Below, piece after piece: positions 1-8,423 of a stretch of DNA of 64,000 bases. The first letter of the stretch is position 1. Each line of letters opens with the position of its first letter. This DNA comes from Paenibacillus graminis (lineage in GTDB: Bacteria; Bacillota; Bacilli; Paenibacillales; Paenibacillaceae): assembly GCF_000758705.1 (NCBI RefSeq), contig NZ_CP009287.1, positions 2,418,001 through 2,482,000 on the forward strand. Reading direction: 5' to 3'. A program made the position numbers and the translations under genes. The notes beneath the pieces were generated by a model. That model had not been told where the DNA came from and did no database searches. It saw only the letters and a program-made list of their open reading frames with translations.

Positions 1-1
1 G

Positions 2-1975
2 TCCTCTGTCCTGGGCCTGACCTCCTATTATGCCGCCAAAGGCATTATCACGGATCAGGTGGCTGCAGCTTCCTCCCAGTCTATAGTGCAGGCAGCAGAC
101 AAGCTGGACTTTTTATTTGCCGAGTACGAAGCGCTCTCCCGGCAGTTTGCTGTGGATTCCATTCTAAAGGCAGATATGGAAACGGTGAACCGCCCCGGAG
201 CCGGGACCGTCGACAAAGCGGCGGCTGAGGACCGCATCCGCCGCAAGCTGGACTCGGTCAAAGGCTCCGACGAACGGCTCCTGGGCATCCGTCTGGTGTC
301 AAAAAGCCTGGTGGATGCTGACTCTTACAAGTCGACGGGCATCAGCTCCGTCCGCAGCGCTGAAGGCATCCAGACAAGAGTGAAGCAGCTTGATGAAGCC
401 AAGGGCAACCCGGTCTGGTTCCCGGTGCGGGCCAAAGGTTTCTTTGATGTGTATGACCAATCCTCGCTGACAATGGGCCGTTTGCTGCGGAATATACAGC
501 ATCCCGAAGCGGAGTATTACATGCTGATCGAGATCAAGGGTCAAGCGCTTACGGATATCCTCTCCAATCTGCATATTGGGCTCACGGGGGAAATCCGGAT
601 TCTGGACCCGTCGGGAAACATTGTATATGGAGCGGATAACAAGCTGCTCGGCGAACCCTCATACATCCATCCGGCAGCAAAGCCGGCGGAGGGAGAACGG
701 CAGTCGTTTACCGCCAGCAATGAGCAGGGCACCTCTCAGCTTGTGGTCTATCAGCCGCTGGATACGGCCAAGTGGACGCTGATGGGTTATGCCCCGGTCA
801 GTGATTTCACGAAATCAGCTGACCGTCTGCTCTACATAACGCTTTCAGTTGTCCTCGCGGCGGCAGTGATTGCAGTGGTCATCGGCTACGTTCTGGTTCG
901 TCTGATCGGCCGTCCGCTGGGCAAGCTCGCCGGGCTGATGGAGGAAGGGGAGCAGGGCAATCTTCAGGTGCGTACCCATTTCAAAGGCCGGGATGAGATT
1001 GGGCGGCTGGGACATAGCTTCAACAAGATGATGGAACAGATTTCGCTGCTGGCAGGACAGAGCAGCCGTTCGGCGGCCCAGGTGCTGGCTACCTCGGAGC
1101 AGCTGGTGAATGCGTCCAGTGTGACCTCTGCTCATGCGAGAGAGGTGGCTGCAGCTACGGGAGAAATAGCCCATGGTGCGGCCAGTCTGGCTCTGGAAGC
1201 AGAGAACAGCAACCGCAACGTGGAGAGGATGAACCTCCAGATCACGAAAGTGCAGGAGACCAACAGGGCCATGGACGCTTCGGCGGAGAAGGTGATCACG
1301 GTCAGCGACCAGGGAGCAGAGCTGATGAAGACACTGGTGGCCCAGAGTGAATCAACTGTGCAGATGATGGAGTTGATTCAGGAGAACTCCATGAGGCTGC
1401 GTGAGAGCACACATTTGATCCGCAGCATCCTGACCCCGATGGTTGCCGTGAACAAACAGACGAATATCCTGGCGCTTAATGCTTCCATAGAAGCTGTTAG
1501 AGCCGGGGCGGCCGGAAGAGGTTTTGTTGTGATCGCCAATGAGATCAGAGGGCTGGCTGACGAGTCCAACCAATCGATTGCTATGGTATCGAAGATTACT
1601 GAAGAGATTAGCAGCCGGATTGAAAATACAGTCCAGGTGGTGGGCGATACGGCTCCGCTCTTTCGGGAGCAGATTTCCTCCGTGCGGGAATCTTCCAGTA
1701 TATTTGAAGGGGTCCGTGAGGAGATGGAGCAGTTCATCGGCTATTTGAATGAATCGTCGGCGTCCATCACGGAGCTGATGGAGTACCAGCAGCAGCTGGG
1801 CGAATCCATGGCCAGTGTCCATGCGGTTGTGCAGCAGACCAGTGCTTCCACCGAGGAAGTTGCCTCCATGTCCTCGCAGCAGTTCACGGTCAGCGAGGAA
1901 CTGGTTGCGCTGTCCGGCAAGCTGGAAAAGCTAGCGGAGGAATTGAAGCAGTCGCTGGTTTCCTTTCACGGATAG
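2..1975 (+). CDS. Methyl-accepting chemotaxis protein (5' end cut by window)
   Basis: Transmembrane chemoreceptor that senses a ligand outside the cell and signals to CheA/CheW. The reading frame is open back to base 2, so the first membrane segment and start codon lie before the window; the GTG at 59 is internal. Order seen: tail of an N-terminal membrane segment, extracellular sensor (about 60-820, probably dCache type), second membrane segment (about 830-900, ending VVIGYVLV), HAMP (about 900-1060), then the coiled-coil signalling domain with the hairpin tip NILALNASIEAVRAG and GRGFVVIANEIRGLA (about 1460-1560). No CheB/CheR or che genes are nearby, so the ligand is unknown. Family call is secure; the specificity is not. 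Confidence 0.93.
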   Translation, partial: SSVLGLTSYYAAKGIITDQVAAASSQSIVQAADKLDFLFAEYEALSRQFAVDSILKADMETVNRPGAGTVDKAAAEDRIRRKLDSVKGSDERLLGIRLVSKSLVDADSYKSTGISSVRSAEGIQTRVKQLDEAKGNPVWFPVRAKGFFDVYDQSSLTMGRLLRNIQHPEAEYYMLIEIKGQALTDILSNLHIGLTGEIRILDPSGNIVYGADNKLLGEPSYIHPAAKPAEGERQSFTASNEQGTSQLVVYQPLDTAKWTLMGYAPVSDFTKSADRLLYITLSVVLAAAVIAVVIGYVLVRLIGRPLGKLAGLMEEGEQGNLQVRTHFKGRDEIGRLGHSFNKMMEQISLLAGQSSRSAAQVLATSEQLVNASSVTSAHAREVAAATGEIAHGAASLALEAENSNRNVERMNLQITKVQETNRAMDASAEKVITVSDQGAELMKTLVAQSESTVQMMELIQENSMRLRESTHLIRSILTPMVAVNKQTNILALNASIEAVRAGAAGRGFVVIANEIRGLADESNQSIAMVSKITEEISSRIENTVQVVGDTAPLFREQISSVRESSSIFEGVREEMEQFIGYLNESSASITELMEYQQQLGESMASVHAVVQQTSASTEEVASMSSQQFTVSEELVALSGKLEKLAEELKQSLVSFHG

Positions 1976-2015
1976 GGCGGATAAGCCACAGCGCGTAGAT
2001 AAATCCTATAAGTTT

Positions 2016-2043
2016 TTGTATAATGAAACTTACTTCATATAAT
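2016..2043 (+). promoter_or_regulatory. Probable sigma-A promoter of the GNAT gene
   Basis: TTGTAT at 2016-2021 and TATAAT at 2038-2043 are separated by 16 bp, in AT-rich DNA 70 bp before the acetyltransferase start. A second TATAAT at 2019-2024 has a poorer -35. Inferred from consensus only. Confidence 0.45.
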
Positions 2044-2114
2044 GAAGGGACTGAATTATGCGCAGATATCAATATTTTAAACCTGACTATTAAAATTTAA
2101 TGGAGGTAAAAGTA

Positions 2115-2645
2115 TTGATTACAGAATTGCACACAGAACGTTTACATTTGAGAAAAATGAAGGTATCGGATTCATCAAGCTTGTTTAAAATTTGGTCTGA
2201 TCCGGCAGTTACCAAGTTTATGAATGTTAGTTGTTTTACTAATGAAAATCAGGCAAAAGCAATGATTAATCTCCTCGATAACCTTTATCAGGAGGGCAAA
2301 GCTATCCGGTTCTCCATAATTAAAACTGAATCCAATGAAATCATTGGGTCTTGTGGTTATAATTCCTTGGATTTTGAAAATGCTAAAGCAGAAATTGGTT
2401 ACGACATTGCCAAATCATTTTGGGGAAGAGGATATGCTTCAGAAGCTATCCGTTCTTTGTTAGATTATGCATTCTCAACTTTAAATTTGAATCGGATCGA
2501 AGCAAAGGTTGAACCCGGAAATGCGAATTCAATCAAACTTTTACAAAAGCTGGACTTTACGTTTGAAGGAAGCCTTAGACAATGTGAAAGAGTAGACGGA
2601 ACGTTTAAGGATCTCAGTATCTATTCAAGATTAAGATCGGATTGA
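2115..2645 (+). CDS. GNAT-family N-acetyltransferase (RimJ/RimL-like)
   Basis: Acetyl-CoA dependent N-acetyltransferase of the RimJ/RimL type, which acetylates protein N-termini or small amines. The fold is seen as N-terminal TERLHLRKM, the mid strand IIGSCGY, the acetyl-CoA loop SFWGRGYASEAI, and the late EPGNANSIKLLQKLDF. The frame opens with an ATG at 2100, but GGAGGT at 2102-2107 lies inside that stretch. A TTG at 2115 sits 7 bases downstream of it, so TTG 2115 is the better start (176 aa). Base composition is clearly more AT-rich than both neighbours, which suggests recent acquisition. Substrate unknown. Confidence 0.85.
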   Translation: MITELHTERLHLRKMKVSDSSSLFKIWSDPAVTKFMNVSCFTNENQAKAMINLLDNLYQEGKAIRFSIIKTESNEIIGSCGYNSLDFENAKAEIGYDIAKSFWGRGYASEAIRSLLDYAFSTLNLNRIEAKVEPGNANSIKLLQKLDFTFEGSLRQCERVDGTFKDLSIYSRLRSD

Positions 2646-2675
2646 TTTACCCGGATAACAATAAATCTCTGGTTC

Positions 2676-2717
2676 AGCCTCTGCGGCCGGCAATCGGCAG
2701 CGCAGAGGCTTTTGTCT
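2676..2717 (+). terminator. Rho-independent terminator after the GNAT gene
   Basis: A perfect 10-bp stem AGCCTCTGCG (2676-2685) / CGCAGAGGCT (2701-2710), followed by TTTGTCT. It lies between the GNAT gene and the AraC regulator. Confidence 0.8.
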
Positions 2718-2759
2718 ATAACATAGGCCCAGGGCACTCTTGGGAAGGAGGGGTTAAGC

Positions 2760-3710
2760 TTGGCGGAACTGAACGGAAGCCTGTTTCAGCAGGCTTTGCT
2801 GGACGGAGAGTATGGGCCGCATTTTTTTGCCTACTATTATAAACAGTGGAATCCATATACGATGGCGTACCATCAGCATAATTCAACGGAGATTATGTAC
2901 CTGATCTCGGGGAGCTGTGTAGTCGAAGTGCGGCAGAGCGAGAATGAGGAGGAACGCTTTCGCCTGAAGCGGGGAGAGCTGATCATGCTTGATGCCAATG
3001 TGCCGCACCGGCTGATCGTGGAAGAAGGAACATCCTGCCGGATGCTGAATGTGGAATTCGGCTTCACGGCAGCTGCCGGAGCGGTTCCTTCCATCGCCAG
3101 GCTGGCTGAAGCGGAGGCTGGCCTGGCCGGGCTGCTGCGGGAGCCCTTCAGGAGTCTGGTGCTGCCGGACCCGGAAGAAGTATTTCATGTGCTGAAATCG
3201 CTGGTACTGGAGTTGGACCAGCATGGCGTAGAAGGGGAAGGACAGGGGAAGGAGCGGGGAAGCATAATGATCGGGCTGCTGTTCTCCGAGCTGCTGCTGC
3301 GCCTCGCCAGACTGCGCCGGGAACAGCTGGAGGCCAGCCAGCAGCCGGCACAGCTCTACGTGCGGCGTGCAGTTGAATTTCTCCATCAGAACTATGACCG
3401 CAGTATACAGGTCAAAGAGATTGCCGCCGAGGTGAGCCTGCATCCCGGCTATTTGCACCGGATCTTCCGCGCGCATACGGGCCGGACACTGACCGACTAC
3501 CTGAATATGCTGCGGATGGAGAAAGCCAGAATGCTGCTGGGACAGAGCGAGATTCCCGTTGCGGAAATTGCCGACTATGTGGGGATCAGCAGCAGGCAGT
3601 ATTTTCACCTCCTGTTCAGGAAGTATACGGGCTGTACTCCTGTGGAGTACCGTAATTCGCTGGAACGTTTTTCGTGGAGCGATGCCCAGCCGGACATCCG
3701 GGACAGGTGA
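2760..3710 (+). CDS. AraC-family transcriptional regulator with cupin sensor
   Basis: Cytoplasmic DNA-binding regulator. The N-terminal half is an AraC-type cupin sensor (HQHNSTEIMYLISGS near residue 40; MLDANVPHRLIVEE near residue 80). The C-terminal ~100 residues are the double HTH (VKEIAAEVSLHPGYLHRIFR and IADYVGISSRQYFHLLFRKYTG). The start is TTG at 2760, 6-7 bases after AAGGAGGGG. It ends about 110 bp before the alpha-galactosidase gene on the same strand, so the likely role is sugar-responsive activation of that gene; this is inferred from position and from the known job of AraC neighbours of melA. Confidence 0.9.
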   Translation: MAELNGSLFQQALLDGEYGPHFFAYYYKQWNPYTMAYHQHNSTEIMYLISGSCVVEVRQSENEEERFRLKRGELIMLDANVPHRLIVEEGTSCRMLNVEFGFTAAAGAVPSIARLAEAEAGLAGLLREPFRSLVLPDPEEVFHVLKSLVLELDQHGVEGEGQGKERGSIMIGLLFSELLLRLARLRREQLEASQQPAQLYVRRAVEFLHQNYDRSIQVKEIAAEVSLHPGYLHRIFRAHTGRTLTDYLNMLRMEKARMLLGQSEIPVAEIADYVGISSRQYFHLLFRKYTGCTPVEYRNSLERFSWSDAQPDIRDR

Positions 3711-3716
3711 GGATTG

Positions 3717-3781
3717 TTGACAGTTGACCGGTAAAGTGGTCATGATATTGATAACGCTTCCCGCCTCCTCCTTGCTACAAT
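3717..3781 (+). promoter_or_regulatory. Promoter/operator region of the alpha-galactosidase gene
   Basis: TACAAT at 3776-3781 is the best -10 in front of melA, but there is no good -35 at 17 bp, as expected for an AraC-activated promoter. Upstream lie TTGACA (3717-3722) and a cre-like TGATAACGCTTCCC (3749-3762, about 11 of 14 positions of the CcpA site). All consensus-based. Confidence 0.35.
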
Positions 3782-3818
3782 GGACAGGTAGAAATCATAC
3801 ATTGGGAGGAAGATGGCG

Positions 3819-5333
3819 ATGTCTTTTAAAGTAGCTTTTATCGGGGCGGGCAGCATTGGCTTTACCCGCGGTTTACTGCGTGACCTGCTGACTGTACCGG
3901 AATTTAAGGAGATTGAAGTCTCTTTTATGGATATTAATCCTCATAATCTGCAGATGGTCACCGAGCTGTGCCAGCGGGATATCCGGGAGAATGGCCTCAA
4001 GATTGTGATCTCGGCTACGACGGACCGCAAAGAAGCGCTCAAGGATGCCAAGTACGTATTTTGCACAATCCGTATGGGCGGATTGGAGGCTTTTGCGACC
4101 GATGTGGATATTCCGCTGAAGTATGGTGTGGACCAGTGTGTGGGCGACACCTTATGTGCAGGCGGCATTATGTACGGGCAGCGCGGGATTGCCGAGATGC
4201 TGGAGATTTGCCGTGACATCAGAGAGGCGGCTGCGCCGGATGTGCTCCTGCTTAATTACTCGAATCCAATGGCCATGCTGACCTGGGCCTGCAACAAATA
4301 CGGCGGTGTGCGGACCATCGGGCTCTGCCACGGAGTCCAGCATGGACATCACCAGATTGCCGAGGTCTATGGACTGGAGAAATCCGAGGTGGATATCATT
4401 TGTGCCGGGATCAATCACCAGACCTGGTATATCTCCGCGAAGCATAAGGGCAGGGATCTGACCGGAGGGCTGCTTGAAGCTTTTGAAAAGCACCCGGAAT
4501 TCAGCCGGACGGAAAAGGTGCGGATTGATATGCTGCGCCGCTTCGGCTATTACAGCACCGAGTCCAACGGCCACTTGAGTGAATATGTGCCGTGGTACCG
4601 CAAGCGCAGCGGTGAAATCATGGACTGGATTGATCTGGGCAGCTGGATTAATGGAGAAACCGGAGGCTACTTGCGGGTCTGCACGGAGGGGCGCAACTGG
4701 TTCGAGACCGATTTTCCCAATTGGATGAAGGACCCGGCGCTGGAATACACGGCTGAGCACCGGGGCGAGGAGCACGGCTCCTATATAATTGAAGGGCTGG
4801 AGACAGGCAGAGTGTACAGGGGCCACTTTAATACCGTCAATAACGGGATTATTACCAATCTGCCGGACGATGCCATTATTGAAGCGCCGGGCTATGCCGA
4901 TCATAACGGCATCTCCATGCCGCTGGTCGGCGAACTGCCGCTGGGTCCTGCTGCAGTGTGCAGTGTCAGCATTTCCGTGCAGCGTCTCGCTGTCGAGGCT
5001 GCTGTGCATGGCGATGACCAGCTGCTGCGCCAGGCCTTCATGATGGACCCGCTCGTCGGAGCGGTCTGCAATCCGAAGGAGATCTGGCAGATGGTGGATG
5101 AGATGCTGGTGGCAGGTGAAGCTTGGCTGCCGCAGTACAGTGCGGCGATTGCCGAAGCGAAGGTGCGTCTGGCTTCAGGCGGCCTCATACCGACACTGGC
5201 CGGCAATGCCGGGGCAGCCCGGCTGAAGGTGAAGTCCGTGGACGAGATGATGCAGGACCGGGAAGCGGCCAACAAGAACGCCGGCGAGTCTGACAAAGGC
5301 AAGGACCGGGAGAAGGTAAGCTCCGTAGATTGA
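3819..5333 (+). CDS. melA: Alpha-galactosidase, glycoside hydrolase family 4
   Basis: GH4 enzymes hydrolyse glycosides by an NAD+ and Mn2+ dependent redox mechanism; this one resembles MelA, which releases galactose from melibiose or raffinose-type sugars in the cytoplasm. Seen: N-terminal Rossmann motif FIGAGSIGFTRG, the NSN-type stretch LLNYSNPMAM, metal-binding CHGVQHGH and GINHQTWY, and a C-terminal helical part. Two ATGs compete: 3813 is only 2 bases from GGGAGGA (3804-3810), while 3819 is 8 bases away and gives the usual MSFKVAFIGAG start. A terminator follows at 5405. No transporter gene is adjacent. Other GH4 members act on alpha-glucosides or phosphorylated sugars, so the exact substrate is inferred. 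Confidence 0.9.
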   Translation: MSFKVAFIGAGSIGFTRGLLRDLLTVPEFKEIEVSFMDINPHNLQMVTELCQRDIRENGLKIVISATTDRKEALKDAKYVFCTIRMGGLEAFATDVDIPLKYGVDQCVGDTLCAGGIMYGQRGIAEMLEICRDIREAAAPDVLLLNYSNPMAMLTWACNKYGGVRTIGLCHGVQHGHHQIAEVYGLEKSEVDIICAGINHQTWYISAKHKGRDLTGGLLEAFEKHPEFSRTEKVRIDMLRRFGYYSTESNGHLSEYVPWYRKRSGEIMDWIDLGSWINGETGGYLRVCTEGRNWFETDFPNWMKDPALEYTAEHRGEEHGSYIIEGLETGRVYRGHFNTVNNGIITNLPDDAIIEAPGYADHNGISMPLVGELPLGPAAVCSVSISVQRLAVEAAVHGDDQLLRQAFMMDPLVGAVCNPKEIWQMVDEMLVAGEAWLPQYSAAIAEAKVRLASGGLIPTLAGNAGAARLKVKSVDEMMQDREAANKNAGESDKGKDREKVSSVD

Positions 5334-5404
5334 ACTTAATTATAACGATATCATACTGGATACCGAAGATGTGATGTAAGCGGGCTGAATATTTGCTGTA
5401 TGCC

Positions 5405-5442
5405 AAGAACCCCTATCCCGGCTTTACGGGACAGGGGTTCTT
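5405..5442. terminator. Bidirectional terminator between melA and yhbH
   Basis: Long stem AAGAACCCCTATCCCGG / CGGGACAGGGGTTCTT with loop CTTTA, lying between convergent genes with T or A tracts on each side. Confidence 0.85.
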
Positions 5443-5468
5443 AGCCGATATGGAGGACTGACGGACTG

Positions 5469-6638
5469 TTATTTTACAGGTTCTCTTTTGCCAAAAAACG
5501 TCTTCAGCGCTTGATAGACTTCCTTTTTGTCCTTGATCACATAATGCATGAACTGCTCCTGCTTCAGATGGCGGTAGGCGGACATCAGCGTGCTGCTGCG
5601 GTTGTATTGATTAACCTCCCCATAGCCGAACATGTTGCTGCGTTTCAGCAGTTCACCGATCAGCTTAACGCAGCGTTCATTGTCAGAAGTAAGGTTGTCG
5701 CCGTCGGAGAAATGGAAGGGATAAATATTGTATCTGGAGGGCGGATAACGGCTGTCGATAATCTCCAGGGCTTTCTGGTAGGCCGATGAGCAGATCGTTC
5801 CTCCGCTTTCGCCGCGGGTGAAGAAATCATGCTCGCTGACTTCTTTGGCCTCTGTATGATGCGCCAGAAATACAATCTCGACCTTCTCGTACTGGCGGCG
5901 CAGGAAGCGGGTCATCCAGAAGAAGAAGCTGCGGGCGCAGTATTTTTCGAAGGTGCCCATGGAGCCGGACGTATCCATCATCGCTATAATGACTGCATTG
6001 GAATGCGGAACTGTAATATCGTCCCAGGTTTTGTAACGCAGGTCGTCAGGGCTGATGCTGTGAATGCCGGGGTTGCCACGGCTGGCGTTGCGCCGCAGAT
6101 TCTCAAGCAGGGTGCGTTTTTTGTCGATGTTGGACATCATGCCTTTTTTGCGGATATCGTTGAAGACGATGGATTTGACTTCGATCTCTTCCTGTGTTTT
6201 GGGAGCCAGATGAGGCAGTTCCATGTCCTCGAACAGGATGTCCTCCAGATCCTCCAGGTCAACCTCCGCTTCTACTGTATCCTGACCGGGCTGATCGCCC
6301 GCCTTGTCTCCTTTGCCTGGCTGGGCGGATTGAGAATCGCGGCCGAGCACATCGCCGACCTGGCTTTCGCCGTCGCCTTGGCCGACATGCTTTTGCTTGC
6401 GGAAGTTGTAGACAATCCTGTACTCATCCAGACTGCGGATAGGAACTTTAACGATCTGCTTACCGTCAGACATAATAATATTCTCTTCGGTCACGAGGTC
6501 GGGCAAATTCCCCTTAATGGCTTCCCGGACCTTCTGCTGATGGCGCTCTTGATCCTGATGGCCTTTACGGTGAAGGGACCAGTCTTCTTTGGATACGACG
6601 AACGCATAATGATCGGATGATTGCGGCAGGATGACCAC
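5469..6638 (-). CDS. yhbH: YhbH family sporulation protein (DUF444)
   Basis: YhbH is a sporulation-associated protein with a von Willebrand A-like C-terminal domain. It is usually found with the PrkA kinase and SpoVR, though neither is in this window. Seen: [17 protein letters not shown] at the N-terminus, the long insert rich in D/E/G/Q, and the MIDAS-like MMDTSGSMG near residue 230. The frame runs back to a TTG at 6680 with no ribosome site. A strong GGGAGG (6643-6638) precedes the conserved region, but the GTG at 6638 overlaps it. The best-spaced in-frame codons are ATC (6632) and CTG (6629). The start is therefore uncertain. Confidence 0.9.
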   Translation of the reverse strand: MVILPQSSDHYAFVVSKEDWSLHRKGHQDQERHQQKVREAIKGNLPDLVTEENIIMSDGKQIVKVPIRSLDEYRIVYNFRKQKHVGQGDGESQVGDVLGRDSQSAQPGKGDKAGDQPGQDTVEAEVDLEDLEDILFEDMELPHLAPKTQEEIEVKSIVFNDIRKKGMMSNIDKKRTLLENLRRNASRGNPGIHSISPDDLRYKTWDDITVPHSNAVIIAMMDTSGSMGTFEKYCARSFFFWMTRFLRRQYEKVEIVFLAHHTEAKEVSEHDFFTRGESGGTICSSAYQKALEIIDSRYPPSRYNIYPFHFSDGDNLTSDNERCVKLIGELLKRSNMFGYGEVNQYNRSSTLMSAYRHLKQEQFMHYVIKDKKEVYQALKTFFGKREPVK

Positions 6639-6737
6639 CTCCCATGGAATATAATTCGATACGGACACTACCCGGTACAATGAAGGGCAGGTTGTAACTA
6701 AAGTATATTCATGGGGCTGGGGGATATGTGAACCTTC

Positions 6738-8423
6738 TTATTCACTGATTTCTTCAATTAAAAGTCTGTAGCTGTTGGAGCGGGCCTCGCCGGAGTACCG
6801 GCGTCCGTCGATGGTATACAGATACAGCGCGGTTGAGCAGCCCTGAAGGGCGTTGCCCATATAACCCGGATGGACACGCACAAGATAGCTGAGCTGAATG
6901 GTCTGCCCTGGCTGCATCACTCCTAGTGAGATTATGCCGCTATATGTGGATTCGGGTAACGTATGGACGCTGACCGTAACCTTGCCCGTCTCCAACGTGC
7001 TTCCCTGGGGAATGATCTGTATGACCGATACCTCAGCCGGATAGTTGCCGCTGTTCATGACAGTGATGTTGAATTCGGCAATGCCGCCGGGTTCAACTAG
7101 TGGAGGCTCGCCTGTCATTTCAATAGAGATGATTGGGGAGACCAGCAGGGTGACGACTGTATTGGAACGGACCCTTTCCCTTACATTACGACCATCCGGC
7201 AGTGTGAAAGTATACTCCACGCTGCCTTGATTCTGGATTGCCGGCACATGGTGGATGTTAGCCTCAGCAGGGATTGATACGAGAAAATCCACAACGGCTG
7301 CCGATCCTGCCCGGATGGTGCCAAGCGGAATGCCTTCTCCGGGACGGACTCCTCTCTGCGGAATTCCGTCCACACGTACACTGTCCCAGATAAACAGTGT
7401 GCCGGTAGGAATGGCGTCGGCAACCATGGCGTCCACGGCCAGATTCCCGCTGTTCCGGATGGTGAACTCATAGCGCAGCTGGTCACCGGGAGCTGCGCTG
7501 TACTTGTCAACCTTCAGGCTGACAGAGAGGCCGGATTGAATTACGGCGACAGTGACTGTATTGCTCTTGGTTTCACCCGCATCTCCAGCCGTATCGTAAG
7601 TGACAACTGCCCGGGTGGTTAAGGCGGATGAGGACGGAACGGAAACAACCCTTACCTGAAATGAGATGTCTTCAGCCTTGCCTGGGGCGAGAGGGGGGAG
7701 CGGTATGCCCTTAGCCGGGCCGGCATCCGGCGAATAGATACCGCCCGAGATTACGCTTGCGGGAAGGAATGCCGCCCCTTCCGGCACAGGGATTGTGGCC
7801 AGGATGCCAGACATCAGCCGGGTTCCCTCATTCCTTAGCCGCAGGGTGAACGTAACGGCATCCCCAACAAATGTTGTAGGTGTGCTCGCCGCCAATAGAA
7901 TAGAGAGCTTATAAGCGAGCAGGGAGACCGATACCTGGTTCGAGTAGACTTCGCCCTCCACACGCCTTCCCTCCGAAGTAGTAAAAGAATACACGGCTCT
8001 TGCCCTGTTGCCCAGCTCAAGAGAAGGCGGCAGGGAGACAACGATCACTTGAAAGGCAATGCGGATCTCCCCCTGGGGAGCGATTGCCCCCAGCGGGATG
8101 CCGGAGGACGGGGAGACTCCGGGCAGGGGGACTCCGTCCCGCAGCACACTGTTGGCGACAAAGGATACCCCGGAAGGCAGAATGTCCACAAGGGTAGCCA
8201 GGGCTGGCGCATTGCCTTCATTGCGGGCAATAAGCGTATAAACCAGTGTCTCCCCGAGGGAGACACTGGTTTGATCTGCACTTTTTAAGATTGTCAGAAC
8301 CGGGCCGACAACCGGAGTGTGGACGGTATTGGAATAAGTAATAACATCCGCACCTGCTGCCGAGCTGAACAGCACCATGGATTGATTGCTGACGACGGGT
8401 TGAAGGCGGGAATCCCGGATCAT
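6738..8423 (-). CDS. DUF11-repeat protein, downstream half of a split gene
   Basis: 561 codons. The first ~45 residues are not a protein start but the C-terminal strands of a DUF11 repeat (NQSMVLFSS ... ITYSNTVHTPVV). Four further DUF11-type beta-sandwich repeats follow, beginning near TILKSADQTS, SILLAASTP, SLKVDKYS and SIEMTGEPP. No signal peptide, LPXTG, SLH or membrane anchor is visible. The ATG overlaps the stop of the preceding 2240-codon gene as ATGA (8423-8420), so translation could be coupled. The repeat type alternates in phase across the junction, which suggests that one gene was broken by a frameshift. Function unknown; DUF11 repeats are typical of surface proteins. Confidence 0.85.
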   Translation of the reverse strand: MIRDSRLQPVVSNQSMVLFSSAAGADVITYSNTVHTPVVGPVLTILKSADQTSVSLGETLVYTLIARNEGNAPALATLVDILPSGVSFVANSVLRDGVPLPGVSPSSGIPLGAIAPQGEIRIAFQVIVVSLPPSLELGNRARAVYSFTTSEGRRVEGEVYSNQVSVSLLAYKLSILLAASTPTTFVGDAVTFTLRLRNEGTRLMSGILATIPVPEGAAFLPASVISGGIYSPDAGPAKGIPLPPLAPGKAEDISFQVRVVSVPSSSALTTRAVVTYDTAGDAGETKSNTVTVAVIQSGLSVSLKVDKYSAAPGDQLRYEFTIRNSGNLAVDAMVADAIPTGTLFIWDSVRVDGIPQRGVRPGEGIPLGTIRAGSAAVVDFLVSIPAEANIHHVPAIQNQGSVEYTFTLPDGRNVRERVRSNTVVTLLVSPIISIEMTGEPPLVEPGGIAEFNITVMNSGNYPAEVSVIQIIPQGSTLETGKVTVSVHTLPESTYSGIISLGVMQPGQTIQLSYLVRVHPGYMGNALQGCSTALYLYTIDGRRYSGEARSNSYRLLIEEISE

